The notes under the pieces are model-generated. The model did not search any database. It was not told the DNA's origin and worked only from the letters and a program-made list of their open reading frames with translations. 60,537 nt of DNA from assembly GCA_009778325.1 (NCBI GenBank), contig WRJZ01000042.1:1-60537 (forward strand), in the 5' to 3' direction. This document shows positions 41,551 to 50,585 of the stretch, in pieces; position 1 is the stretch's first letter, and every line of letters begins with the position of its first letter. A program made the position numbers and the translations under genes. Origin of the DNA: Candidatus Endomicrobium neocapritermitis (lineage in GTDB: Bacteria > Elusimicrobiota > Endomicrobiia > Endomicrobiales > Endomicrobiaceae).

Positions 41551-41628
41551 TAAGTAAAAAGTAATAAGTTTAAAGACACTAAATATTTTTTTGTTGCCGT
41601 TACTTATTAACTATTCCTTGTTCCGGAG
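41551..41628. repeat. Short hairpin element between ribD and ribE
   Basis: AATAAGTAAAAAGTAATAAG and TTGCCGTTACTTATTAAC pair partly, around TTTAAAGACACTAAATATTT. The CACTAAATAT word is shared with the centres at 9165 and 30720. Confidence 0.6.
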
Positions 41629-41633
41629 GAACA

Positions 41634-42254
41634 ATGTTTACAGGACTTATTGAAGATTTGGGAACGGTAAAACGCATAACTTCATCGCAAATTACAATAG
41701 CGACAAAGCTTGACGATATTTCCATTGGCGGCAGTATTGCCGTAAACGGCGCATGTCTGACGGCTGTTTCTGTTGGAGACGGCGGTTTTACGGCTGATTA
41801 CAGCCCGCAGACGGATAAAATTACTACGCTTTCATCGCTTAAATCCGGCGAGAAAGTAAATCTTGAAAGAGCTCTGACACTTTCTTCAAGGCTTGGAGGT
41901 CATATTGTAAACGGCCATGTTGAAGGTACCGGGAAAATAGAGAGCATTGAAAAACAGGAACTGTTTTATAAAATAACAATATCTTTAAATAACGAGTCTA
42001 TAAAATACTGCGTGGATAAAGGCTCTGTGACAATAGACGGCATAAGTCTTACAATAGCAAAAACGTCAGGTAAAAATATTGAGATTTTTATAATTCCGGA
42101 GACTTTTGCGAGTACGGTTTTACAGTTCAGAAAAGCCGGAAGCCTTGTGAACGTTGAGACCGACATTTTGGCCAAATATGTTGAAAAATTTACAAAAGAT
42201 AAAAATTCAAACGGCATTTCTTTAGAGATGCTTAAAGGAAACGGTTTTATTTAA
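41634..42254 (+). CDS. ribE: Riboflavin synthase alpha chain
   Basis: The protein has 206 residues in two lumazine-binding repeats (about 1-95 and 96-206). [12 protein letters not shown] opens the first; GAVNGACLT-like VNGACLTAV and [12 protein letters not shown] are conserved, with [10 protein letters not shown]-like [10 protein letters not shown] in the second. It dismutates two 6,7-dimethyl-8-ribityllumazine into riboflavin. ATG 41634 follows GGAGGA. One base separates it from ribBA. Confidence 0.97.
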   Translation: MFTGLIEDLGTVKRITSSQITIATKLDDISIGGSIAVNGACLTAVSVGDGGFTADYSPQTDKITTLSSLKSGEKVNLERALTLSSRLGGHIVNGHVEGTGKIESIEKQELFYKITISLNNESIKYCVDKGSVTIDGISLTIAKTSGKNIEIFIIPETFASTVLQFRKAGSLVNVETDILAKYVEKFTKDKNSNGISLEMLKGNGFI

Positions 42255-42255
42255 A

Positions 42256-43476
42256 ATGACTAAATTGGATAAGAGAAATTTTGCATCGGTTGAAAGCGCC
42301 ATTAAAGACATAAAAAAGGGAAAGATGGTTATAGTTGTTGACGATCCCGATCGTGAAAATGAAGGCGATTTGATATGCGCATCTGAAAAAATTACGCCTG
42401 AAATTATAAACTTTATGACTAAATATGCGCGCGGGCTTATATGCGTGCCGATGCAAAACAAACAGCTTGAAAACCTTGAAATTCAAAATATGGTTGATAA
42501 TCCTACGGAAAAAAAAGGGTGTTCTTTTACCGTCTCCGTTGATTATAGAATAGGCACTACAACCGGAATTTCAGCTTATGACAGAGCAATGACTGTCCTT
42601 AAACTTATAGACAAAACTTCAAAACCCGAAGATTTCGCAAGACCGGGTCATATATTTCCGCTGCGTTATAAGGAAGGCGGGGTTTTAGTGCGCACGGGAC
42701 ATACGGAAGCCGCCATAGATCTTATGGAGCTTGCAGGGCTTTATCCTGCCGGCGTAATTTGCGAAATAATGAACGATGACGGTACAATGTCCAGAATGCC
42801 CGATCTTGTAAAATTTGCAAAAAAGCATAAACTTAAAATATTGACGATTGAAGAGTTGATAAATTACAGACGACAGACTGAAAAGCTTATAAAAGAAGTT
42901 GTCAGCGTGGATTTGCCTACGAAATACGGGAATTTCAAATCAACGCTTTTTGAGGATACTATAACAAAGGATGTTCATCTTGCTATTGTTAAAGGAAACG
43001 TAAAAGGTAAAAGCAATGTTTTGGTAAGAGTTCATTCTTCATGCGAAACCGGCGATATTTTTCATTCGTTAAGATGTGATTGCGGCGATCAGCTTGAAGC
43101 TGCTCTATGCGCGATAGAAAAAGCCGGGCAGGGAGTGGTTTTATACATGCATCAGGAAGGAAGGGGAATAGGTCTGGCGAATAAACTGAAAGCTTATCAC
43201 CTTCAGGAACAGGGCATGGACACGGTGGAGGCAAATGTCGCTTTAGGATTTGCCCCTGATTTGCGGGATTACGGAATAGGCGCGCAGATTTTATCAGAAC
43301 TCGGCATGAAAAGCATAAAGCTTATGACTAATAATCCGAGAAAGTTTGTCGGTCTTGAAGGTTACGGCCTTAAAATATCAGCGAGAGTGCCGGTTGAAAT
43401 AGCTCCGACACGCTCCAACAAAAGATATTTAAAGACGAAAAAAGAAAAGATGGGACATATATTAAAAGCGGTATAA
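42256..43476 (+). CDS. ribBA: Fused 3,4-dihydroxy-2-butanone 4-phosphate synthase/GTP cyclohydrolase II
   Basis: The protein has 406 residues. RibB half (1-205): [35 protein letters not shown]. RibA half (206-406): zinc site [31 protein letters not shown] and [16 protein letters not shown]. Both halves retain catalytic residues. It supplies the two precursors of riboflavin. The stop is followed by an AAACGGCAA element start. Confidence 0.98.
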   Translation: MTKLDKRNFASVESAIKDIKKGKMVIVVDDPDRENEGDLICASEKITPEIINFMTKYARGLICVPMQNKQLENLEIQNMVDNPTEKKGCSFTVSVDYRIGTTTGISAYDRAMTVLKLIDKTSKPEDFARPGHIFPLRYKEGGVLVRTGHTEAAIDLMELAGLYPAGVICEIMNDDGTMSRMPDLVKFAKKHKLKILTIEELINYRRQTEKLIKEVVSVDLPTKYGNFKSTLFEDTITKDVHLAIVKGNVKGKSNVLVRVHSSCETGDIFHSLRCDCGDQLEAALCAIEKAGQGVVLYMHQEGRGIGLANKLKAYHLQEQGMDTVEANVALGFAPDLRDYGIGAQILSELGMKSIKLMTNNPRKFVGLEGYGLKISARVPVEIAPTRSNKRYLKTKKEKMGHILKAV

Positions 43477-43605
43477 AACGGCAATGATTAATGGTTAATG
43501 ATAAATGATAAATTATTGTGCGAGGCTTTGCCTCGCTTGTTAATAGGTGCGCAAAGCGCACTCCATAATTAAGCATTTATCATTAACCATTAACCATTAA
43601 AAAAG
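43477..43605 (+). repeat. Intergenic long-hairpin element, GGTTAATGATAAATG arms
   Basis: AATGGTTAATGATAAATG pairs perfectly (18 bases) with CATTTATCATTAACCATT. Core GCGAGGCTTTGCCTCGC, TTGTTAATAGG linker, GTGCGCAAAGCGCACTC: a fully different but still self-complementary version of both core hairpins. Ends TTAAAAAAGGGG at the ribH ribosome-binding site. Confidence 0.92.
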
Positions 43606-43614
43606 GGGAAAAAA

Positions 43615-44082
43615 ATGAAAGTAATTAACGGTCAGTTGAAAGCGGAAGGAAAAAAATTTGCGTTAGTCGTTTCAAGGTTTAATGAGTTCATAACCAACAA
43701 GCTTATCGGCGGCGCGGAAGATATGCTTAAAAGACACGGCGCGGCGGATAATGATATTTCATTATTCTGGGTTCCGGGAGCTTTTGAAATTTCCGCTACG
43801 GCAAAAAAGATTGCGGAAAGCGGAAAAGTTGACGCAGTGATTTGCCTCGGCTGCGTTATCAGAGGGGCGACTCCTCATTTTGATTATGTGTCTGCCGAAG
43901 TTTCAAAAGGCGTGGCTTCCGTGGGAATGCAGAGCAAAGTTCCGGTAATTTTCGGAGTTTTGACAACTGATACTATTGAACAGGCTATTGAAAGAGCCGG
44001 AACAAAATCAGGAAACAAAGGCGCGGATGCCGCAGTTTCAGCTATTGAAATGGTAAGCCTTTATTCGCAAATTAACAATTAA
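43615..44082 (+). CDS. ribH: 6,7-dimethyl-8-ribityllumazine synthase
   Basis: The protein has 155 residues. [40 protein letters not shown] (catalytic His) and [17 protein letters not shown] are canonical. It makes the lumazine substrate of RibE. The last residues (QINN) and the TAA are inside the AATTAACAATTAACAAATAA left arm of a hairpin element. Confidence 0.98.
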   Translation: MKVINGQLKAEGKKFALVVSRFNEFITNKLIGGAEDMLKRHGAADNDISLFWVPGAFEISATAKKIAESGKVDAVICLGCVIRGATPHFDYVSAEVSKGVASVGMQSKVPVIFGVLTTDTIEQAIERAGTKSGNKGADAAVSAIEMVSLYSQINN

Positions 44083-44194
44083 CAAATAACAATTTACAAT
44101 TATGGAGTTTCGCGAAGCGAAACCTGTTAATAGGTTTCGGCTTTGCCGAAACACCGACATTGTTAATTATTAATTGTTATTTGTTAATTGTCTT
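44069..44194 (+). repeat. Intergenic long-hairpin element overlapping the ribH 3' end
   Basis: CAATTAACAAATAACAATT pairs perfectly with AATTGTTATTTGTTAATTG. Core TTTCGCGAAGCGAAA, CCTGTTAATAGG linker, TTTCGGCTTTGCCGAAACAC. Confidence 0.92.
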
Positions 44195-44210
44195 TTAATT
44201 TTGCTAAAAT
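44181..44210 (+). promoter_or_regulatory. Promoter before gcvH, partly inside the hairpin arm
   Basis: TTGTTA (44181-44186) at the end of the element and TAAAAT (44205-44210) with a TGC just before it, 18-base spacer. Leads to ATG 44247 with GCGAGG. Confidence 0.55.
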
Positions 44211-44246
44211 ACGAAAGTCGTTTTCATTAAAAAAAGCGAGGTTTCT

Positions 44247-44621
44247 ATGAACATTCCGCAGGATTTAAAGTACACAAAAACGCACGAATGGATAAAAATT
44301 GAAGGAAATAAAGTAAGGGTAGGCATTACGGATTTCGCGCAGCATGAGATAACCGATGTTGTTCATGTAGAGCTTCCGGAAAATGGAAAAATCGTAAAAA
44401 AAGCAGCTCCGGCGGTTGTAGTTGAATCGGTTAAATCAGCTTTTGACATATACTCGCCTGTAAGCGGAAAAATCGTAGAGATAAACGAAAATTTGATGTC
44501 CAGCCCTGAGCTTATAAACCAGTCTCCTTATGAAAATGGATGGCTTTTTGTTGTTGAATTCACAAATAACGGCGAATTTTCGGATTTGCTTAGCGCAGAC
44601 GACTACAAAAAAATAATATAA
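44247..44621 (+). CDS. gcvH: Glycine cleavage system H protein
   Basis: The protein has 124 residues. The lipoyl lysine is Lys63 in VVESVKSAFDIYSPVSG; THEWIK at 12-17 is typical. It shuttles the methylamine group between P, T and L proteins. First gene of gcvH-gcvPA-gcvPB; gcvT and lpd are not found here. Confidence 0.97.
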   Translation: MNIPQDLKYTKTHEWIKIEGNKVRVGITDFAQHEITDVVHVELPENGKIVKKAAPAVVVESVKSAFDIYSPVSGKIVEINENLMSSPELINQSPYENGWLFVVEFTNNGEFSDLLSADDYKKII

Positions 44622-44622
44622 A

Positions 44623-44731
44623 GACGGAAGTTTAGCAGCTCGGAAGCTCAGAAGTTCAGTAACGACAACAACAAAGCCTTTGTCTTTGCTGAGCTTCAGA
44701 ACTTCCGAGTTGCTGAGCTTCTAAACAGGTT
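44623..44731 (+). repeat. Intergenic hairpin element, CAGCTCGGAAGCTCAGAAG arms
   Basis: AGCTCGGAAGCTCAGAAGTT pairs with AACTTCCGAGTTGCTGAGCTT. Centre AACGACAACAACAAAGCC and CTTTGTCTTTG resembles the centres at 10505 and 51515. Confidence 0.78.
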
Positions 44732-44740
44732 TCTAAAATT

Positions 44741-46072
44741 ATGGATTACACATCACAAAACCAAAAAGATAAACAGGAGATGCTTAAAGTTCTCGGCATT
44801 AGCAATGCCGAAGAACTTTTTGACGTTGTGCCTGAAAACCTGAAAGCAAAGGAATTAAACATTTCCGGCGGTCAGAGCGAGCAGGAACTTTTAAATACTT
44901 TCAAAAATCTTGCGTCAAAAAATAAACCTCTGATTTCCTTCAGAGGCGCCGGGATTTATGACCATTACATACCTTCTCTTGTAGGAGAAATAACCGGAAG
45001 AAGCGAGTTTTGGACAGCGTACACTCCTTATCAGGCTGAAGCAAGCCAGGGGACGCTTCAGGCGATTTTTGAATACCAAAGCATGATAAGCGCTTTGACA
45101 GCAATGGATACTTCAAACGCTTCTCTTTATGACGGAGCGTCAGCCGCAGCGGAAGCCGCGATGCTTGCGTTAAGGGCGACAGGGAAGAATAAAATACTCG
45201 TCTCGCCGGCTTTGCACCCGGAATATTTGCAGACAATAAAAACATATCTTGAAAATTCAAAAGCAAAAATCGCGATGCTTAATTTATCGGTTAACGGCAA
45301 TATAGAAAAAGGCATGGTTTTAGCGGCATTGGATGACGATACTGCAGCCGTAATAATACAATCGCCGAATTATCTTGGAGTTATTGAGGATATGGATGCG
45401 CTTTCTGCGGCTTCAAAAGAAAGCAATTCTTTATTTGTCGCCGTAGTAAATCCTATTTCTTTAGGCTTCTTTAAAGCTCCCGGCGAATACGGAGCAGACA
45501 TTGTTGCGGGCGAAGGTCAGATTTTGGGATGTCCGATGAGTTTCGGCGGGGCGACTTTCGGTTTTATGGCGGTTAAAAAAGCTTTGGAATGGAAAATGCC
45601 GGGCAGAATTGTGGGGCAGACCGTTGATAAAGACGGCAAAAGAGGCTTTGTTTTGACATTGCAGTCAAGAGAGCAGCATATAAGAAGGGAAAGAGCCACG
45701 TCTAATATATGTACAAACGCGGCGCTTAACGCATTGGCTGGCTGCGTTTACCTTTCAGGATGGGGAAATGACGGCTTGAAAAAACTTGCCCAAACAAATA
45801 TTTCAAAAGCAAGATACGCTTTCAATAAAATAAAGGCCATAGAAGGTTTTAAATCTAAGTTTGAACACTCCGTGTTTTTTAATGAGTTTGTAATAGAAAC
45901 AAAAAAAGATATTAAAAAAATTAACAAAGCGTTGGTAAAAAACGGATTTTTGCCGCCGCTGGATTTGTCATATTTCGGCGGACAGTTCAAAAACTGCCTT
46001 TTGTTTTGCGTTACGGAACAAAGAACAAAGGCTGAAATAGATAAACTTATTGAAATACTGGCAAAGGTTTAA
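44741..46072 (+). CDS. gcvPA: Glycine dehydrogenase (decarboxylating) subunit 1
   Basis: The protein has 443 residues. GAGIYDHYIPSLV, TAYTPYQAEASQGTLQAIFE, NASLYDGASAAAEAAM, SPALHPEY and GFVLTLQSREQHIRRERATS are the GcvPA (N-terminal half of P protein) signatures. With GcvPB it forms the PLP-dependent glycine decarboxylase. The P protein is split into two genes, as in Firmicutes and Thermotogae. The start ATG 44741 has only a weak ribosome-binding site. Confidence 0.97.
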   Translation: MDYTSQNQKDKQEMLKVLGISNAEELFDVVPENLKAKELNISGGQSEQELLNTFKNLASKNKPLISFRGAGIYDHYIPSLVGEITGRSEFWTAYTPYQAEASQGTLQAIFEYQSMISALTAMDTSNASLYDGASAAAEAAMLALRATGKNKILVSPALHPEYLQTIKTYLENSKAKIAMLNLSVNGNIEKGMVLAALDDDTAAVIIQSPNYLGVIEDMDALSAASKESNSLFVAVVNPISLGFFKAPGEYGADIVAGEGQILGCPMSFGGATFGFMAVKKALEWKMPGRIVGQTVDKDGKRGFVLTLQSREQHIRRERATSNICTNAALNALAGCVYLSGWGNDGLKKLAQTNISKARYAFNKIKAIEGFKSKFEHSVFFNEFVIETKKDIKKINKALVKNGFLPPLDLSYFGGQFKNCLLFCVTEQRTKAEIDKLIEILAKV

Positions 46073-46077
46073 TATAA

Positions 46078-46195
46078 GTAGTGTCATTCTGAACTTGTTT
46101 CAGAATCTTGTTGTTGTGTTTTTAATCTTGATAATGTTCTAACTACTATATCCTGAAACAAGTTCCAAGCTAAGCTTGTTCAGGATGACAGCAAA
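46078..46195. repeat. Inverted repeat of the GTCATTCTGAACTTGTTTCAG class
   Basis: GTGTCATTCTGAACTTGTTT (about 46081) and its imperfect complement CCTGAAACAAGTTCC plus AAGCTTGTTCAGGATGAC (ending about 46191). A repeat class distinct from the AACGGCA elements, with GTCAT/ATGAC ends. Confidence 0.75.
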
Positions 46196-46207
46196 AAAGG
46201 TTTAACA

Positions 46208-47641
46208 ATGGAAAAACTTTTAAACGAAATATCATCGGAATGTAAAGCTGCTTTTAATGTTAATTGCGATGTTGAAAGCGATTTGAATATTCCGCAAAAT
46301 TATAAGAGAAATGCTGATTTGGGTCTTCCCTGCGTTGCCGAGAATGATTTACTAAGGCATTTTACAAACCTTTCCCGCAAAAATTACGCGCTCAGCACAA
46401 CTTTTTATCCGCTCGGTTCTTGCACAATGAAATACAATCCTTTGATAAATGAAAAAATTGCCGGATTTGACGGATTTAACTGCATACATCCGTCCCAGCC
46501 CGCGGAAACCATTCAGGGAGCTTTGGAACTCATACACAATCTTGAAAAAGATTTATGCGAAGTTTCCGGTATGGATTATTTTTCACTGCAGCCCGCGGCA
46601 GGAGCCCAGGGGGAATTTGCGGGTCTTCTTATCATAGCTAAATATTTCAAATCAATAAAACAAAAAAGAACAAAAATAATAGTTCCTGATTCGGCGCATG
46701 GCACGAATCCGGCTTCGGCCGCTTATGCCGGTTTTGAAATAATGCCGTTGAAATCGGAATCGGACGGGAGCCTTTCGGCTCAAAAAGTTAAGGAACTTTT
46801 AACGCCTGAAGTTGCTGCTATTATGCTTACCGTGCCTAATACTTTAGGCGTATTTGAAAAAGAGATTTCCGAAATTGCCAAGGCCTCGCATGAAAACGGC
46901 ACTCTTTTGTACTATGACGGAGCGAATCTGAATGCTTTAATGGGCATGGTTCGTCCAGGGGATTTGGGATTTGACGTTATACACATAAATCTTCATAAAA
47001 CATTTTCAACGCCTCACGGCGGCGGCGGGCCAGGAGCAGGTCCTGTCGGCGTTAAGGCGTTTTTGGAACATTTTTTGCCCGTGCCTAGAGTTGAAAATAA
47101 AAATTCAAAATTTGTTTTAAACTATAAAAAATCAAAAAGCATCGGCAAAGTGAGAGCTTTTTTCGGAAATTTTCCGGTGCTTGTAAAAGCTTATGCTTAT
47201 ATCAAAGCTTTGGGCGCAAAAGGCCTGAAAAACGCTTCTGTTCAGGCTGTGCTTAATGCCAATTATATGCTTGCCAAATTTAAAGATAAAATAAATGTGC
47301 CTGCCGGAAGCAGATGTATGCACGAATTTGTTTTATCGCCTAAATCAGTTTTACAAAACGGCGTGAGAACTGTGGACATAGCTAAAAGGCTTTTGGATTA
47401 CGGCTATTACGCCCCTACGGTTTATTTCCCTTTGATAGTTGAAGAAGCAATTATGATAGAACCTACGGAGACAGAGTCAAAAGAAACTTTGGATAAATTT
47501 GTAGAAACGCTCAATAAAATAATATTAGACGAAGCGGTAAACGAGCCGCATAAGGTTAAAGACGCTCCTGTGAATACTCCGGTAAAAAGGCTTAATGAAG
47601 TTGAAGCGGCAAGAAAACCGATACTTAAATGGTCAGGGTGA
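46208..47641 (+). CDS. gcvPB: Glycine dehydrogenase (decarboxylating) subunit 2
   Basis: The protein has 477 residues. PLP lysine Lys264 in INLHKTFSTPHGGGGPG; FYPLGSCTMKYNP, LQPAAGAQGEFAG and DSAHGTNPASAA are typical. It binds PLP and glycine with GcvPA and passes methylamine to lipoyl-GcvH. A gap filled by another repeat class separates it from gcvPA. Confidence 0.97.
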   Translation: MEKLLNEISSECKAAFNVNCDVESDLNIPQNYKRNADLGLPCVAENDLLRHFTNLSRKNYALSTTFYPLGSCTMKYNPLINEKIAGFDGFNCIHPSQPAETIQGALELIHNLEKDLCEVSGMDYFSLQPAAGAQGEFAGLLIIAKYFKSIKQKRTKIIVPDSAHGTNPASAAYAGFEIMPLKSESDGSLSAQKVKELLTPEVAAIMLTVPNTLGVFEKEISEIAKASHENGTLLYYDGANLNALMGMVRPGDLGFDVIHINLHKTFSTPHGGGGPGAGPVGVKAFLEHFLPVPRVENKNSKFVLNYKKSKSIGKVRAFFGNFPVLVKAYAYIKALGAKGLKNASVQAVLNANYMLAKFKDKINVPAGSRCMHEFVLSPKSVLQNGVRTVDIAKRLLDYGYYAPTVYFPLIVEEAIMIEPTETESKETLDKFVETLNKIILDEAVNEPHKVKDAPVNTPVKRLNEVEAARKPILKWSG

Positions 47642-47778
47642 CACGACAAACGCATGAAAACTGAAATGATATATTTTTGTCGTCGTGTTTGTTTTCTTCT
47701 CCCCTTGCGGGAGAAGGGTAGGATGAGGGGTTGCCGTTGCCGAGCCGCTGAGCTTCCGAGCTTCTGAGCTTCTATAAA
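47642..47778. repeat. Composite repeat: CTCCCCTTGCGGGAGAAGGG hairpin plus a right-arm remnant
   Basis: TTCTCCCCTTGCGGGAGAAG palindrome at about 47697-47716, then GGATGAGGGGTTGCCGTTGCC (compare AACAGCAACCCCTCACCC at 21099 in the other orientation), followed by GAGCTTCCGAGCTTCTGAGC arm units and AAAGGGGAAC at the next gene. Confidence 0.7.
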
Positions 47779-47789
47779 GGGGAACTGCT

Positions 47790-48848
47790 ATGTTAAAGAA
47801 AAGCATTATTTTATTTTTTATTTTTGTAATTTCTGCCGGCGATTTGTTTTCTGAAAGTTTCGCCGAAGAACTGGATATAAAAGGTTTTTTTGAAGCCGCA
47901 TGGCAAGGAGACGCGCAAGAGATAAAATCTTATATTGAGAGCGGGATAGATATAAATACGCAAAGGCATTATAAAGATGAGCCGGAGGATGATACCGCTT
48001 TAACGTTAGCTTCGAAAAAAGGGAATAAGGAAATAGTTGAACTGTTGCTTGAGTCCGGAGCAGACCCAAATGTTATAACCGGAATTGCCGGAGATTATAA
48101 TGGCGGTACAGCTTTAAGTTATGCCTTGGAAAAAGGGCATAAGGAAATAGTTGAGCTTCTGTTGAAATCTGGGGCCAACATAAATCTTGAAGAATGTGGA
48201 GATTACGCATTAGCAAGCGCCTCGTACAGTGGGGATAAGGAAATAGTTGAACTGCTGCTTAAATCCGGAGCAGACATAAATCTTCAAGGCGATGACGCAC
48301 TAGTAGCCGCCTCGAGCATAGGGAATAAGGAAATAGTTGAGTTGTTGCTAAAATCCGGAGCAAATCCGAATGCAATAGGTATGCATGGCGATATCGCTTT
48401 AATAAAAGCCTCGTACAGAGGGAATAAGGAAATAGTTGAGCTGTTACTTAAATCCGGAGCAAACATAAACATTATAGGCGGCAATCGGTATGAATATAAC
48501 ACTACCGCACTAATAGCCGCCTCGGAAATAGGGAATAAGGAAATAGTTGAGTTGTTGCTCAAATCTGGAGCAGACGTAAATGTTGATAGTGAACTCGGTA
48601 CCGCATTAATAGAAGCCTCGAGAAGAGGGGATAAGGAAATAGTTGAGCTGCTGCTGAAATCCGGAGCAGATCCAAATATAAAAGATAGTCAGGGCGATAC
48701 CGCTTTAACATTAGCTGCGCAAAACGGATATAAGGAAATAGAAGAAATACTTTTAAAGTCCGGAGCAGACCCAAAAAGTATAAGCGAAAGAGGCTGCAAA
48801 AAACGCGAGAAAAAGAAAGTAAAGATAAGGGAAGAAGAAGGCTGCTAA
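47790..48848 (+). CDS. Exported ankyrin-repeat protein
   Basis: The protein has 352 residues. Signal peptide (1-27, ending FAEE-side), then about nine ankyrin repeats (residues about 30-335), each with a KEIVELLLKSGADIN-type helix-loop, and a basic tail (KKREKKKVKIREEEG). The DNA word for KEIVELLLKSGA is almost identical in successive repeats, at intervals of 30-38 codons, which points to recent repeat amplification. Such proteins bind other proteins; export suggests a periplasmic or secreted role. Binding partner unknown. Confidence 0.9.
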   Translation: MLKKSIILFFIFVISAGDLFSESFAEELDIKGFFEAAWQGDAQEIKSYIESGIDINTQRHYKDEPEDDTALTLASKKGNKEIVELLLESGADPNVITGIAGDYNGGTALSYALEKGHKEIVELLLKSGANINLEECGDYALASASYSGDKEIVELLLKSGADINLQGDDALVAASSIGNKEIVELLLKSGANPNAIGMHGDIALIKASYRGNKEIVELLLKSGANINIIGGNRYEYNTTALIAASEIGNKEIVELLLKSGADVNVDSELGTALIEASRRGDKEIVELLLKSGADPNIKDSQGDTALTLAAQNGYKEIEEILLKSGADPKSISERGCKKREKKKVKIREEEGC

Positions 48849-48856
48849 ACTGTACC

Positions 48857-49205
48857 CTTGACAACAAATAACAATTGGGTTTCTCGAAAAACCCTATTTG
48901 GTAGTGTCATTGCAAGGAAAAACGAAGTCTTGCCGAAGCAATCTAGACATTAAGACTATCTCCGGAAAACTAATGGAAACGACATTTTTATTGTTTGGAT
49001 TGCCGCGCCGCTTTCAGCGTCTCGCAATGACGGCAAAGACGGTTTTTCGAGAAACCCAATAAGTAATAACAATTATTGAATTTCGGCCCCCGATTAAGAC
49101 ATTCGAGGATAAACTCCGCCGAAATCTATTAATAGGTTTTCGCTTCGCGAAAACACCAAAATTATTAATTATTACTTGTTATTTATTAATTGCTGTTTGT
49201 TGACT
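48857..49205. repeat. Nested intergenic elements (three layers)
   Basis: Outer element: ACAACAAATAACAATT (48861) and ATTATTACTTGTTATT with TGTTTGTTG (to about 49203), with a core TTTCGG...GCCGAAA, CTATTAATAGG, TTTTCGCTTCGCGAAAACAC. First guest: a unit bounded by TTGGGTTTCTCGAAAAACCC (48875) and GGTTTTTCGAGAAACCCAA (49051-49069). Inside it is a GTCATTGCAAGG...CTCGCAATGAC inverted repeat (48905-49031). Second guest: CCCCCGATTAAGACATTCGA... in the tip of the first core hairpin (49087-49117), a word also found at 57873. Confidence 0.85.
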
Positions 49206-49286
49206 GACTTTTTTAAATTTGATAAACTTTTGACATTCTTATTGAAATAACAATCAAAAAATAAACTCTCGATATGGAGGAAGTTA

Positions 49287-50585
49287 ATGTTCAAATTAAA
49301 AACGCTTGTCTTGGCGCAGATAACTTTAGCGTTTGCGGTTTGCTTATTTACAGGTTGCGAAACCAAAGAACCCAAACCTAAAGCTGATATTGTTATATGG
49401 CATTGGATGACGGACAGGCAGGCTGCTTTTGAAAGGCTTGCTGATCAGTATTTTAAAGAAACGGGTGTTAGAGTAGTATTTGAAACTTATGCTCCTACCG
49501 ATGTTTATAAAAATAAAATTTCCGCAGCGGCAACTGCTGCGCTCCTTCCGGATATTTTTAATCCTATGGGCGACAGAAGAGAAATTGCCTCCTATATTAA
49601 CGCCGGCTTTATAGCGGATTTAACCGAGGATATGAACAGAGACGGCTGGAAAGATATTTTCTTTGAAAAAGCTTTGGCTCAAAACACATTTGAGCCCGGA
49701 AATGAATGGAATGTTAAACCGGGCATATACGCGGTTCCTCTTGACGTCAATTCGCTGATGATTTACTACAATAAAGATTTATTTACGCAGGCAGGGCTTG
49801 ACCCTGAAAATCCGCCTGCAACCTGGCCTGAATTCATTGAAGCGGGTAAAAAACTCAGAGCGGCAAATATTCAGCCTTTTGTAAGCGGTTTCGGAGAAGG
49901 CTGGCTTATTGGCGCTTTTGCGCAGTCTTACCAGTGGAATTTGTTCGGCAGGCAGGGCGTATTGGATACGATTCAAGGAAAAATTCCTTATACGGATCCG
50001 AGATGGGTAAGAATATTTGAACTTTTTTCTGAAATGAGAGACAACAAACTTTTCGCTTCAGGCATCGTAACAATGGTCAATAAAGACGCTGAAAGAACGT
50101 TTGCCACGGGAAGAGCAGCTATGGCTTTCAACGGTTCATGGGGCGTTAATGTATATCAATCGATGAATCCGAATCTTAATTACGGAGTTATGATGCCGCC
50201 GTCGCTCCCTGAAGCTAAATATCCGCTGCTTCTGTTCGGAGGGGAAGGTTCATCGCTGTTTGTTAACGCGAATTCGCCAAACAGGCAAAAAGCTTCCGAT
50301 TTCCTAAGATGGATGACGCAGAGAGGCCCTCAGGCGCAGCTTGCAAAAGAAACTCTTAACATACCTTCAAACAGGGAAGTTGCCGAGGATTTGCCTCCTA
50401 TATTGAGAATATTTTCGGAAAATATTAAAAATACTTTTGAGCAGCTTCCCGTAATTGAAACCTGGCAGGTTATAAATTTTATAAATATTAACTTACAGTC
50501 TGTCATTATTGGCGAAAGAACGCCCGAACAGGCGGCAAAAGAAGTTCAGGGTGAAAAAGAAAGGCAGATGAAGGTTGCAAAATGA
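49287..50585 (+). CDS. ABC sugar transporter substrate-binding lipoprotein
   Basis: The protein has 432 residues. Lipoprotein signal ending at LFTG-Cys24. The family-1 solute-binding fold is seen in IVIWHWMTDRQAAFERLADQ, GIYAVPLDVNSLMIYYNKDL, AGLDPENPPATWPEFIEAGK, GRAAMAFNGSWGVNVY and PSLPEAKYPLLLFGGEGSSL. It would capture a sugar or oligosaccharide at the outer face of the inner membrane for the two permeases that follow (ATGA overlap with the first). A GGAGG site precedes the ATG. Confidence 0.93.
   Translation: MFKLKTLVLAQITLAFAVCLFTGCETKEPKPKADIVIWHWMTDRQAAFERLADQYFKETGVRVVFETYAPTDVYKNKISAAATAALLPDIFNPMGDRREIASYINAGFIADLTEDMNRDGWKDIFFEKALAQNTFEPGNEWNVKPGIYAVPLDVNSLMIYYNKDLFTQAGLDPENPPATWPEFIEAGKKLRAANIQPFVSGFGEGWLIGAFAQSYQWNLFGRQGVLDTIQGKIPYTDPRWVRIFELFSEMRDNKLFASGIVTMVNKDAERTFATGRAAMAFNGSWGVNVYQSMNPNLNYGVMMPPSLPEAKYPLLLFGGEGSSLFVNANSPNRQKASDFLRWMTQRGPQAQLAKETLNIPSNREVAEDLPPILRIFSENIKNTFEQLPVIETWQVINFININLQSVIIGERTPEQAAKEVQGEKERQMKVAK

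Noticed and set aside
49230-49258. Promoter for the ABC transporter genes at TTGACA 49230-49235
   Set aside because: No acceptable -10 box lies 16-18 bases downstream.
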